Below, piece by piece: positions 31,253-42,345 of a stretch of 64,000 bases of DNA (the stretch's first letter is position 1; each line of letters opens with the position of its first letter). This DNA comes from Lytechinus pictus (lineage: Eukaryota; Echinodermata; Echinoidea; Temnopleuroida; Toxopneustidae): the NCBI RefSeq assembly GCF_037042905.1, contig NC_087247.1, positions 75,376,420-75,440,419 on the forward strand. The letters run 5' to 3'. Made by a program: the position numbers and the translations under genes. The notes under the pieces are model-generated. The model ran no database searches. It worked only from the letters and a program-made list of their open reading frames with translations, and was not told the origin of the DNA.

Positions 31253-31255
<3 letters not shown>
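30275..31255. mobile_element. Non-autonomous element with TGGTCGCATTTCA ends
   Basis: TGGTCGCATTTCATAAGTTGG-type sequence at 30275 is inverted at 31235-31255 with two mismatches in 21. The right end abuts a (TA)n run, so the target duplication cannot be read with certainty. No transposase. It ends only about 150 bp from the ALG10 stop. Confidence 0.75.
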
Positions 31256-31291
<36 letters not shown>

Positions 31292-31402
31292 TATATACAC
31301 TACCCTTTTTTCCATATAAGAAAGCTAAAATAATCAACTTCAACATTAAAATAACATCTACTTAGTAATTTCTAATGTACATCTTAATCAATTACATGAG
31401 AC

Positions 31403-34400
31403 CTACCAAATAAATCGTTGCTCTTCTAGGCTATTTGGCCAGTAAAATGGCCTATGGAGAAAGAGATACAACATGCCAATATTGACTACACTGTACAGGA
31501 TAAATTCAGTGATAATATCAAGATATGATCCAATATTCATGTTTAACCTATATATTAGGTATGGTATGATAAAATATCTGAACTCAAGAAGCTGTTGAGG
31601 TATGGTAGCTGCAAGGAGACAAATGAAGAAGACAAGCTGCCAGAGTTCACTCTTGTGGGAGAGCGAATCACGGATGGACCAACCAGCAAAGATGTAGCCA
31701 GGAATAAGAATTGATTTTACATACTCATGCCTCATAAACACACGTTGCCAGATGTAAAATACAATGTGACGATTGTCCGCAAGAAGAAAGGGATGCACAA
31801 AGGTGCAATGGTAAATGGCTAGAGACATTGCAGCAATGATGCTGAGGTATGTGATAGGATGGTAAACTAGACTTTGGAAGAACCTCCAAGCTTTGCTAAT
31901 AGAAACTGAAAATGGCAAGGAAAATCCAGCTGTGAAAGCTGCAAAATAAAACAGTTGTGGAAAGTTCAAGGTTGCTTGATGGTTACTTCGATCCCCAACA
32001 ACAATTCCCTTATTGATATAAACAAAGGCCACAAAGCCAATGGTGACAAACAAATATGGCCATATGAGTGCTGCCAATTTGAAGATGTTTGTCATTGATC
32101 CTATGAAGATAAGCCCTCTTTGAACAGCAGTAACAAGGGCATCCAAGACAGTCTCACTTTGAGGAGGCTTCTGTTTGGCATTCTGATTCATGAGTTGTGC
32201 TATAGATGTACCTGCCATGAACACAACCCATACAATATTTGTCTGCCTGAAGAAAAAGGCATCAACAGCTAAGATGGATGCCATTAAGTGGTTGCCACGG
32301 ATACAGAAGAAGTACGCAAGAAGAATGAAGAAAGTAGAGCCAACGTCGGTATAGTACAGGAAGATGAAAAAGTACAGAAGAGGAAATGATGCCAGCACCA
32401 CAGCAGTTAAAATGATTTTCACCTCGTCAGTACGCTGTATATAAATAAAAACAAAACAATACAAAGTCAGTTTCATGGTAACTTTTCACATTAGATGGCT
32501 TCACTTGGTTTCATAATTGAGACGGCATTAGGAATCAGTTGGTATAGCACTTGTCTCATAATTTGGTAACCCAGGTTTGAAACCAAACTGACACTATAGT
32601 TCCATTTAATGTTTAAATCCAAGGGTCCCAAGACTTGTCATCGTAACAAATGCGCAATTTTTACATCATGTTTATCAAATCAAACTTAACACTTTCATGG
32701 CACTGAACTGTAATCTTGTTATTATAACAAGTCTTATGAAACAGTCCCCTGGTCCCTCCAGTAGGATGTGCAGAACAGCTGGATAAAGATTCCATGATCT
32801 ATTTGGAATCAGGTAATATAATCAACATAGGAACATTGGGTTAGAAATTTATCAATATCAAAAGCAAAACCATACCAGGTAATCATACAAAATTAAAATA
32901 GTATGTAACTATGCAGTAGCAAAAACCAATGTGACTATTGATCCTAAAAACATGTGTTCTAAAGGGAAGTCCTCTCAAACAAACAAAAATTATTTGAATA
33001 AGAAAAGAAAAATCAAACAAGCATAATGCTGAAAATTTCATCAAAATGAGATCTAAAATAAAGTTGACATTTAAAACAATTCTGCATATCCTGATTGGTA
33101 AACAAATGAGGGACTATATCACGTCATCCACTATCTCCACCATCTCCTCATCATAAATGTGAAACAAATTTTGACTTTTCCCTGACAATTTTCAATTAAA
33201 AATTGTCAAATGACAAAAAAATTGAAATATTGTATAATTTATTCAATATAATAACAAAGAAATGAGTGATATCATTAACTTGTAATTATTAATGACCATT
33301 TTATTCATTATATTATATTCTCTCATTTAAATATCACTATGTTGTGGTTGTGCATATAACTGTTTTATGAAAAATAAATGAAGTTTTGAAATGTCATAGC
33401 TTACTTATTTTATGAAATTATTTGAACTACGCTTTTTTGATTTTTCAATTTTTATTGAAACAAACTTTGTTGAAGTGGACTTCCCTTTGATCAACGATGA
33501 GCTAGATGAATTGATGTAAAACCTTCTGAGTGTATCTCACATTTTTAGGTTGGTGGATGGCCCGTAGTACATGGTAGATAACAAATAGACATCCAACTGC
33601 AAACAGGACATTGAGGGATCTAAGAACAGTGACAGTACATATGTCTATCATAGGAGACTCAAGAAGAGCTGCAACAGGTTTCAAAAGGCCCACGGATGAA
33701 AGATAGAGTCCTGGCAAAGTGGTTATTTTAGAGTCCCACTACAATCATAAATGACAAATAAAGGATAAAAAATCATTTACTGTAAATCCTAATGCAGGCA
33801 AGTAGCCACTAGAGTAAGACAAAACTCAATATGAATACTAATAGTGATAAACATTGTTTGTTTCCTCTTCTATGTGTTTTTATTATGATTTTACCCTATT
33901 TTTCAAATTGACAGATTTATTTTGACGTAATATAATGCATTCTGTCACTTTTATTTCTGAAATCTTCTATACAGGGTCTTACAAGTGCCTTTCTAAACAA
34001 ATTCTACAACTGCTTAGAGTCCAGTGTTAAAAATGTGGACCATGCATCAAGCTACAAATTTATTGATATTCCTAAAACAGCTTAACACTTTGGTAAAGAG
34101 TCAATAATGTAAATTATACTCGAGTGTCATCTTACATTCCCATCTCACAAAAGTGTGGTTGACTGTGCAGTTTCCTTCAATCCATGATTCAATATAAAAA
34201 AATATATGAATTATGATTTTATTTTTAATCAGGCACCCACAAACACAAGTGGTGTTTTCTTTAAATCAGGAATCATTGAGCAATGATCATACAAATTTGA
34301 TTGGTATCTATTATAGACTATCTCTTGAATATTAATTATTTCAGCCCATTCAAAATGTCCATCAGTAAAGGGTAAGTCCGCCTAAACAAAAAGAGGAATT

Positions 34401-37400
34401 GAATAAATAAGAGGGTAAAGCAAAAAAAGTAATGCTGGAAATTCAATCATAAATGGATGTAAAATATGAGCCTTATTGTAAATTTCCACATATTTTTACA
34501 GTTTATGCAAAGTAGAGTCGATGATGTCGCACGCTATTTCTTATGTACAAATGTAGAATTATTTCAGTTCCTGGCAGGTTTGTCAATAAGAAGACATCTG
34601 GGCCCCATCTTACAAAGAGTAACAATTGATCCGAACGACCTCAAGTATATGGAAATCCATCAATGTCATAATTTTTTCTTCAGGAAATTTGCACACAATG
34701 TTCTTTGTAAACAAAGAGAAGCCTAGTGAATATTCAAGAAAATAATGGATGTATGAATATACATCATAATTGAACAAACATGCATTTTCGATGTTGACAT
34801 TGCTGGCTTTCCATAGCTATGGTTGTTTGGATCAATCGTAACTCTTCGTACATGTAAGATGGGGCCCTGATGTCATTGTACAGTGCGTCCCAGAAAAAAC
34901 GAAACCGGGATTTATCGTAACTTAATCACAAATACAATAGACAAATGACCTACCATTGTAGAGCTGCCAACTTGGATTAAAAAATTACTTGCATCTGCCG
35001 ATAAATATCAGGAATCGTAAAATATTTGTGTTAATCAATAAATATCATATAAATTACTTTATATTTATCAACCGAAACAAATATTTTATGAATCGTGATA
35101 TTAATCGGCAAATGCAAGTATTTTTAAAATCTAAGTTGCAGCTCTGCATGTGCACGTGACGCGTGTGGTATCTAGGTATCGATAACAAAAGAATGGAAAA
35201 TGGCGACGTAAACAGACGGGGTAAGTGAACGCTCTTGCTCTTAATTTTTTTAAATTTGACTAATATTTATTTAATGAAAATTAGGAAATTTGATAAAAAA
35301 TGGGGGTAAACATAAAACTTGCCCATGTACTTTAGTTTGGGCGCTAAACAAAAAAATAAAAATTGGTGATTTAGGTCTTACTTAGTTTCACCATGGGTAA
35401 TCCTCGCCTCTACAGCCAGGCATATATAGCCGAGCCAGGCGTTAGGGAGTAAGCCTACGTATAGTACATGATTTTTACTCCCCAGACTAGCCTGGAGGCG
35501 TCTGGGGAGTAAAAATCATAGTACTAACGTACGCTTCCTCCCCACTGACGCCTGGCTTGCTTAAGCATTGGTCTACACACACAGTAGATTTTCCCACGGT
35601 GAGAGTAGACCTAAATTATAAGTTTTTGTTAGGATTTTTACCCCAAACTACTGTACATGGGCCAAAACTAAGTTTTCCCCCCAAATTTGATATATTTGTA
35701 TATATTCCTTCAATAAATATGAAAAATAATTAAGAGCACGAGCGTTGACTTACCAAGTCTGTTTTGGTCGCCATCTTGATCTCTTTGTTATCGATACCTA
35801 GATACCACACGTGTGTATAGCTGCCAATTTAAATTTTAAAAATACTTGCATCGGTCGATAGATATTTTTGATCGTAAAATACTTGCCTCGCTTGATAAAT
35901 ATCATGAAGCAATTTTATGATATTTATCAACCGAGGCAAGTATTTTACGATCAAAAATATTTATCGGCTGATGCAAGTATTTTTTTAATTTAAAATTGGC
36001 AGCTATTGGTCTACTCTCACCGTGGGAAAATCTACTGTGTGTGTAGACCAATGCTTACGCAAGCCCACTCACACAAGCATGCGAGGTTAGTTGTACTAAC
36101 CTCGCACAACGCATGTCATTTCATAAATGAATTTTGATGTTTTCATTCATCACACGAATGTGAGAGAATGACACACGCCAAAATCTTCACAATATACTAA
36201 ATTTATTCATCTAAATCTGTTCATTGAATTAATTTTCAAACTATGCTCCAAAATATTCATAAAAAGGGATTTTAAACGCTTACCTTCAAATCTCAGCCAA
36301 GATACTCCGTCCAATCCTTAATACTGCGGTGGAAATTACGCAAACAACAATCGAAATGCGAATTTTTTTTAAATCGAACAGTCTAGATTCAAGTCGCCGG
36401 CGCATAATAGGAAATTGTACCAAAAAAATCAACAGGCATCTCACGTATAATCGCTGATGGCGCTACATCATAAAATAACGCTGAACAGCGAAAAAAATGC
36501 GGAGCGCCTAGAACGCAGCCAGCAGCTACAGCTGATTTGACGCAAACAAGCAAGTTTATTAAATAATATCGCGCGCCCTCTCTGTGCGTATAGAGAGAAC
36601 CAGCTAATCGGGGCCATGCCCCTGCTTCGACATCAAGAAAAATCATCTATATAAAGTAACAGAAAGACAGAGAGGAATTGAAATTGGCTTCATATCGTTC
36701 GGTAAGTTTCATATCCAAAGCTTACTTCATGTAAAATGTAGATAAATTTCAAATTTTTAAATAAGAATAAAAAACTTATTGCAAGTGCCGTGCCAGCGGT
36801 TATCCTGTGCACGGCGGCGGTAATGTACCCATAGGTGCCAGAAAGAGCCCCGGTGAGTAGCGAGAAGGAGTTTCGGCAAATATTACTTCAGCAATGAAGC
36901 GATGTTTGCCGACTACTTCGAAATCAAGGGTCAAACACGGTTCGGTGTACGAGGTTAGTATATAGAGGGAGGCAGTGTAGCTCAGTCGGTTAGAGCGCCT
37001 GTTCCGGATAAGATCGTAGATCTCAACGTGGGTTCGAGTCCCGCAGCATGCCGGAAGACGTCTAACAAAAAACTGATGCTAGCGTTGTGTGTTAGCGTGC
37101 CTCACCGCTGTGTTCAGTGCGGGTGTGAATGCAGTTGGAAAACACTCCGTCCATCGGAAAGGACGCAAATGTTGGTCCCGTGTATAGGAGAGTCACAACC
37201 TATGCACGTTAAAACCAATACACTATTCGTCAAAGAGTAGGGTGTTCACCCGGTGTATTGCACCTGCCGGTCCCCGGTACTACAATACTGCAAGAATCTT
37301 CAAGATTGAAGGAGGCAGTGTAGCTTGAAGAAGAAGAAGAAGTATACTAACCTCGTACTAGTGTGAGTGACCCATAGTAGGGTGTCTGAAGCCACACTGA

Positions 37401-39592
37401 AAAGTGTCAGCATAAAGCAGGCTAATTTAGGGGAAAATATGGCACATTTTTTCAGGGAAGTTCAGGCTACTAGAAAAATGTGATCTGAATTTATTTAACT
37501 TGTGTTTGGCATGTATGGAAAGAAAAAATTCAGGGGCTTCTTTTGTCAGTCAGGACAAGTTTATATGATCATTTTACATAAGGATTTAGAGATAAATTGC
37601 AAACCCTTATTTTTGTGTGTGTTGAGATTGCCATTTCTCCATGCGTTTTCTATGGGAAAATGAAATTTCTGTTTTGCACAATTTTTTTCACTTTGTCGCA
37701 ATTTTTCATTGTGATCTGGTTTCCAAATCTTTATAAAAATCATACCATCAGATAGAGCATAAAAAATCCTATTGGACTCTTTATGGACAAGTTTTTGGCA
37801 TTAATAATAAATTTATAACAGCTCTCGGAAGCTAAAAATTTGGATTTGTGTGTGTCCATTTCTTAACTACACATGGCAGAGAAATGCTGAAAATTTACCT
37901 AATTTCATTCTTCTTTTTTGCAGCCAATAATTGGATTTTTTTCAAAAATGTTACATTTCTGTCAGTCTGAAGGTCATTTCTCTTCAAATTCACAAAGAAA
38001 ATGTGATATTTTCTTAAAATAAGAAAAATAATTTTTTTCTCCAGACACCCTACCCATAGGTGACGCAATACTAATAGGCCTACCCACTCTAGGCGACACC
38101 CCAATACTTACCCGTGCTAATAAACTGGGACTCCACTCACGCGCATTTGGGCCGCCCTAGCTTAGAACTAAGCAATATTATCTAGAAATTGTTACATTGT
38201 AGTCATTAAATATGTTCTATTAAATAAATTGATAATGTTTAATCGGTACTCACCGGTTCTTTTGTTGCATTTTCAGACCATTTCTCACAATTCTTCGTAA
38301 ATATTTGCGGCAAATTTTGTCGCCATAGACAGCTTAGCATCCATCTTTATTGATAAATGGAGCGCCCTTTACGATAGTTGTTAATGCCGCGGAGAAATCG
38401 TTAGGCATTTTGGCCTGTGTTCAAGGCGTTCTTTCTGTTTTATTTTTTATATTGAAGATTGTGCATTTGTTGAATAGCGCCGTCTACGTCAGGTATGAGA
38501 TCGAGTGTATAAATACACTCTTCCAAAATAATTATGATTCCGACCTGGCGCTGTTTAACTTCAATCTCTTTCACCTAAATTAGCGATGAATGCTAGCATT
38601 ATAAAATATATATTATTAACGTCTGACGAAAAGAATAACCAACCGATCAGCTGACGAGAACGCGAATCACGTGATCTTCATATCAGCTTCGATCGCGAGT
38701 CAGAAGAGAAGAGCAGCTGCCCAGAAAATCAGGAAAAAGCCGTGAAAATGTAAGTTCCCCTTCATTTCTTTCATTTTTTGTTGTTGCTAACGATGCATTT
38801 ACACTATAAAATTATAATTTAAATAAGAGAAAGGAATATAGCTTGTACTTGTGATATAATATATAAATATCCTGTTCTCAGAGATTTCTAACCAAAAATA
38901 CTACTGATGTCGCCTATGAGGTCCATACATGTATTATGTAATGTTGGACCTCATTGGTACTAGGAGTGGGCCTACCTACTAACCTCGCAATACGTGTGAG
39001 TGACGCAAGCCAGGCGTCAGTGGGGAGGAAGCGTACGTTAGTACTATGATTTTTACTCCCCAGACGCCTCCAGGCTAACTTAGGCAGAGGTAAGCGATTT
39101 TGCTCTTTTTCGTGTCCTTTTGAAATTACAAAAATATGTTAAAAATTGAAAATGGAACGCTTTCTACCAGAAAAAGCCCTGAGAATTGGTTTCGGCTAAC
39201 ATCATTCACGTTATGAAGCGATGTTAACGGCAACTCTAAAATCCACTACAAAGACACGTTGGTTGTGCGAGGTTCGTATAGCATATACTAACCTCGCAAT
39301 ACTCATACTTCAGTGTGAGTGGCTCGAGGTAGGCTTTCTTTGCTGAGTTATCTCTAACTTACACTAATGTAAATTCCAGTATATGGGACTGGCATGAAAC
39401 ACAATTTACTTATTTAGCCATTATTACCTCTCCAAATGATCCATTGCAATACCTCTGAGCTTGTGGAATGTGGAAAATTTCATCCATATACGGCAATGGT
39501 TGCGTTTTATCTACTTCTGTGAATATCATGAGCGTCACAGCAACATGAAGTGAAGCTACAAAAAATACGAACACATCGTTAAATTGAGCCAT
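31403..39592 (-). CDS. ALG10: ALG10 alpha-1,2-glucosyltransferase
   Basis: ALG10 is an ER multipass membrane enzyme that adds the third, terminal glucose from dolichyl-phosphate-glucose to the dolichol-linked oligosaccharide before transfer to protein. Minus-strand exons: 39428-39592 (55 codons), 33523-33738 (72) and 31403-32434 (343 plus stop), all phase 0. The total is 470 residues, against 473 in human. Recognisable blocks are PYMDEIFHIPQAQRYC near residues 34-49, ITTLPGLYLSSVGLLKP, RQTNIVWVVF, GDRSNHQATLNFPQLFYF, LADNRHIVFYIWQRVF, PQQLLEFRYFIIPY and the C-terminal PNSLEEQRFIW. Many hydrophobic segments fit a polytopic protein. The start chosen is MAQ at 39592, as in the vertebrate protein; an in-frame ATG at 39619 would add nine residues. 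The second-exon donor (AAG|GTTTTA) is weak. Intron 1 is 5.7 kb and transposon-rich. Confidence 0.95.
32962..33489. mobile_element. TTAA-family MITE in ALG10 intron 2
   Basis: The ends AAAGGGAAGTCC and GGACTTCCCTTT are inverted. The interior shares GCTGAAAATTTCATCAAAAT with the copies at 9.7 and 29.5 kb. It lies wholly between ALG10 exons 2 and 3 and is more diverged than the 29.5-kb copy. Confidence 0.75.
34365..34480 (+). mobile_element. Partial TTAA-family MITE end
   Basis: AAAGGGTAAGTCCGCC and the following AATTGAATAAATAAG match the left end of this family. The right end is not seen. It is in ALG10 intron 1. Confidence 0.5.
34879..34960 (+). mobile_element. Mariner-type terminus fragment
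   Basis: TACAGTGCGTCCCAGAAAA then AACGAAACC resembles a mariner-type terminal repeat next to its TA target. The matching second end is not visible, so this is a fragment. Confidence 0.4.
34961..35144. repeat. AT-rich foldback hairpin, copy 1
   Basis: GAGCTGCCAACTTGGATTA and the inverted TAAGTTGCAGCTC bracket arms that both carry TACTTGCAT and ATATTTATC words. It is paired with a second copy at 35819-36004 about 0.7 kb away. Confidence 0.85.
35145..35818. repeat. Large imperfect palindrome between two foldbacks
   Basis: The outer parts are inverted copies: GTATCTAGGTATCGATAAC near 35169 pairs with GTTATCGATACCTAGATAC near 35788. Both carry an ATGGCGAC word, a GTAAGT word and a CACGTG (35153 and 35808). 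Nearer the centre are two inverted AGTAAAAATCAT words at 35470-35520. Together with the flanking hairpins, 34961-36060 is one nested inverted structure. Confidence 0.8.
35488..35560. repeat. 73-bp inverted repeat, left arm
   Basis: It starts TAGCCTGGAGGCGTCTGGGG and ends GACGCCTGGCTTGC. It is an exact reverse complement of 39005-39077, 3.4 kb away in the same intron. Confidence 0.95.
35819..36004. repeat. AT-rich foldback hairpin, copy 2
   Basis: AGCTGCCAATTTAAATTTTA and the inverted AAAATTGGCAGCT bracket near-perfect arms sharing GATCGTAAAATACTTGCCTC. It is better conserved internally than copy 1. Confidence 0.88.
36080..36106. repeat. GCGAGGTTAGT palindrome
   Basis: TGCGAGGTTAGT and ACTAACCTCGCA are adjacent inverted words. 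Related palindromes are at 39267-39297 and, split by a SINE, at 36946 and 37345. Confidence 0.75.
36830..36960 (+). repeat. Diverged repeat shared with 39165-39290
   Basis: AGCAATGAAGCGATGTTTGCC here corresponds to TATGAAGCGATGTTAACGGC at 39.2 kb, and both run into a CGAGGTT palindrome. They are direct copies of one repeat in ALG10 intron 1. Confidence 0.6.
36967..37345 (+). mobile_element. tRNA-derived SINE (third type) with GAA tail
   Basis: The A box TAGCTCAGTCGG and B box GGTTCGAGTCC form a tRNA-like head. A body contains CACTCCGTCCATCGG and GTGTATTGCACCTGCCGG, and there is a GAAGAAGAAG tail. It splits a CGAGGTTAGTATA palindrome whose other half is at 37343. A short repeat of GGAGGCAGTGTAGCT lies just before the tail. 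It is not a functional tRNA gene. Confidence 0.78.
37378..38051. mobile_element. hAT-like non-autonomous element with 8-bp duplication
   Basis: The ends TAGGGTGTCTGAAG and CTCCAGACACCCT are inverted, and ACCCATAG lies directly outside each end (37370-37377 and 38052-38059). An 8-bp duplication fits the hAT superfamily. The 674-bp interior is AT-rich and non-coding. Confidence 0.78.
38254..38340 (-). other. Candidate first exon, minus strand, in ALG10 intron 1
   Basis: An ATG at 38340 opens 29 codons (starting MLSCLWRQNLPQ, ending NATKEP) and ends exactly at CCG|GTGAGT, a consensus donor in phase 0. The composition resembles a mitochondrial presequence. ALG10 exon 2 also begins in phase 0, so this could be an alternative first exon, but it would drop the conserved MDEIFH region. 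It may equally be a gene fragment or chance. No following exon is identified. Confidence 0.3.
38640..38753 (+). promoter_or_regulatory. Promoter-like segment with E-box and donor
   Basis: The locally GC-richer stretch has CACGTG at 38668-38673 in ATCACGTGAT, then AG-rich sequence ending GAAAAT|GTAAGT. This is the pattern of a promoter plus non-coding first exon on the plus strand. It lies about 300 bp from the minus-strand candidate exon start, so the pair resembles a bidirectional promoter inside ALG10 intron 1. Confidence 0.3.
39005..39077. repeat. 73-bp inverted repeat, right arm
   Basis: It starts GCAAGCCAGGCGTCAGTGGG and ends GACGCCTCCAGGCTA. It is an exact reverse complement of 35488-35560. 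The two arms enclose 3.4 kb with a SINE, a hAT-like element and the promoter-like segment. Confidence 0.95.
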
Positions 39593-39770
39593 TTTCCTAA
39601 GCTTGGCCTGGCACTGCACTAGCCACGTCGTGTCGTTGCATGCCTAATTTGTCCTGCGGCGCGGCGCATAGCGCAGGCGCAGCGCCCGATCCATCCACGA
39701 ACACAGCACAGTATACAGAGAGACGTGTCGAGGTCGGGGGCAGGGCAAACGTTGCCCCACGTGCATAGGC
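39593..39770 (-). promoter_or_regulatory. Probable ALG10 promoter / 5' region
   Basis: The sequence just upstream of the ALG10 start is far more GC-rich than its surroundings and has GCGCAGGCGC at 39671-39680, close to an NRF1-type site. There is no TATA box at an obvious place. Promoter function is inferred from position and composition. Confidence 0.4.
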
Positions 39771-39779
39771 GGATCCAGG

Positions 39780-39873
39780 GCGGGCCCGCGCGTTTCCGTT
39801 TTACACCCTGCCTGGCGAAGGCATTTTCCGCAAAAATAGCCACAAAGCGACTAGTGAAGAGTCTACACACGTC
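39780..39873. repeat. Inverted repeat flanking the GATA satellite, left copy
   Basis: GTTTCCGTTTTACACCCTG, GGCGAAGGCATTTTCCG and GCGACTAGTGAAGAGTCTAC are repeated in reverse orientation at 42607-42693 with a small indel. The pair encloses 2.7 kb that includes the tetranucleotide satellite. This copy is less than 200 bp upstream of the ALG10 start. Confidence 0.9.
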
Positions 39874-40196
39874 GCTGGTTGCAGCGTGCGACACAGGCGA
39901 GTCCCACACCACCGCATGCAATCTGCACAGTTACTGATCAGAGCATAGAGTTCCTCGGCACTTCATGTACAGAGAGCAGTCATATGAGTGAAATCCGAAC
40001 ATGCTTTTGCAGTTACTTTTTTTTAATGAAAAGTTATGAAAAAGTTTTTTTTCTAAATATAAATTATTAACTAAATGAATAGAATGACATACAAAATAAA
40101 AATAAACAGATACATATAATAGAAAGAAAATTGAAGTTTGATGGATTGATACACTTAGATGCCGAAAGATAGATATAGAAGACTGAAAAATAGATA

Positions 40197-40201
40197 GAGA
40201 C

Positions 40202-40232
<31 letters not shown>

Positions 40233-40277
40233 TATAGATAGATAGATAGGTAGATAGATAGATAGACAGATAGACAG

Positions 40278-40350
<73 letters not shown>

Positions 40351-41183
40351 CAGATAGATAGATAGATAGATAGAAGTAGAGAGAGAGAGAGAGAGTAAGA
40401 CAGAGAGATGGATAGATAGATAGATAGAAGTAGAGAGAGAGAGTAAGACAGAGAGATGGATAGATAGATAGATATATAGATAGATAGATAGATAGATGGG
40501 GGAGAGAACTTGAGAGATGGAGAGATGTTATAGATAGATAGATAGATAGATAGATATATGGACGGATAAAGAGAAATTGAGAGAGAGAAAAAAAGACAGA
40601 CAGATGGATAGATAGATAGAGAGAGAGAGAGATAGAGAATCTGAGAGATAGATAGATAAAGAATGAGAGAGACAGAGATGATAGACAAATTAACAGATAG
40701 ATAGATACTGTAGTTACATAGATAGATAAATAGATAAAAGATATAGATAGATGGGGGGAGAGAACTTGAGAGATGTTATCGATAGAGAGATGTATATATG
40801 GACGGAAAGAGAGAAAAAAAAGACAGACAGATGGATAGATAGATAGAGGGAGAGGGAGATAGAGAATTTGAAAGATAGATAGATGTTAGATAGATAGATA
40901 GATAGATAAAGAATGAGAGAGACAGAGAAGATAGACAAATTAAAAGATAGATAGATACTGTAGTTACATAGATAGATAGAGATAGAATTTGAGAGATAGA
41001 TGAATAAATAGATAGATAGAAGATAGATAGATAGAGAGAGAGAAAGACAGAAAGATGGATAGATAGATAGAGAGAGGGGGAGAGAGAGATAGAGCATTAG
41101 AGAGATAGATAGCTGTTAGATAAAGAATGAGAGAGACAGAGAAGAGCGACAAATTAACAGGTAGATAGATACTGCAGTTACAT

Positions 41184-41216
<33 letters not shown>

Positions 41217-41635
41217 AGATAGATAGATAGATTGATAGAGAGAGAGAGAACTAGATAAAGACAGATGGATAGATAGATAGAGAGAGAGAGAGATAGATAG
41301 ATGTTAGATAGATAAAGAATGAGAGAGACAGAGAAGATTAACAGATATATAGATACTGTAGTTACATAGATAGATAGATAGATAGATAGATATAGATATA
41401 ATTTGAAAGATAGATACATAGACGGATAGAGAGAAAAAGACAGACAGATGGATAGATAGATAGAGAGAGAGAGAATTTGAGAGACAGACAGACAGATGGA
41501 TAGAGAGAATTCGAGAGATAGATATACGGATAGAGAGAAACAGAGAGAGAAAAAGACAGACAGATGGATAGATAGAGAGAATTTGAGAGAGAGAGAGAGA
41601 GAGAGAGATATATATATATATATATATATTGGATT
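40197..41635. repeat. GATA/TAGA satellite with higher-order units
   Basis: About 1.4 kb of TAGA repeats is interspersed with GAGA runs and recurring longer words such as AAGAATGAGAGAGACAGAGA, GACAAATTAACAGATAG and ATACTGTAGTTACATAGA. It is therefore a higher-order array, not a plain microsatellite. The many open frames (Ser/Leu/Ile/Tyr repeats) are artefacts. Confidence 0.95.
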
Positions 41636-42135
41636 TTATTGCAATAAAAACTATCAAAATACAAGCACAAGCAGTCAAAGACTGAAATAAGTGAATGTTT
41701 ACATACAAATAGAATCATAACAAAATATAAAGTAAACATTATAAATAAATATCAAATACAGTACAAATTCATACAGATGAAAAAGAAATGTATCATAAAT
41801 GAATACAAAAGGCCAAAAGTACTACAAAGTGTCACCAAAGAAGAAAAAAGCGGAATGAAAGATTAAGAAGAAAGAGGAGAGAGAAGAGGAAAGCCGGAGG
41901 TGAGAGAAGGGAAAGAAATTGGGATAAGACAAAGAGAAGGGAAAGCAAGAGGTGGAATTTGAAAGAGGATAGGAGGCAACCTTCAGAAAAAAAACTCATT
42001 ATGCAATACAAGACATTTAACAATGGTAACAAGTAAATAAAGTAGTAATTGAATCGAATCGAGCACAAAAAGGGAAAAGTAGAGCTGAGGAAATAGACTC
42101 CCAAAGGAAGTCGAAGCAGTGTTGATATTGCACGA

Positions 42136-42345
42136 GTAGATAGATGGATAGAGAGAAATAAAGAGAGACAGATGGATAGAGAGAATTTGAGAGATAGATG
42201 TTAGATGGATAGATAGATAGACAGATAGATAGGTTGATAGAGAATGAGAGAGACAGAGTAGATAGACAAATTAACAGATAGATATATCATGTAGTTCCAT
42301 AGATTGATTTATAACATAGATAGTGGATAGACAGATATGATAGAT
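42136..42345. repeat. Second GATA satellite block
   Basis: The same words (AGAATGAGAGAGACAGAG, GACAAATTAACAGATAG) recur after a 500-bp non-repetitive gap. It is probably the same array split by 41640-42130, which has no recognisable feature beyond AG-rich text. Confidence 0.85.

Noticed and set aside
36389..36646. 85-codon minus-strand open frame in ALG10 intron 1
   Set aside because: No splice context, no recognisable domain; lies among inverted repeats.
36967..37060. Possible tRNA gene
   Set aside because: The tRNA-like head is followed by a SINE body and GAA tail; the acceptor stem does not close.
40155..41739. Several long Ser/Leu/Ile/Tyr-rich open frames
   Set aside because: Produced by the GATA satellite; every frame lacks stops for compositional reasons.
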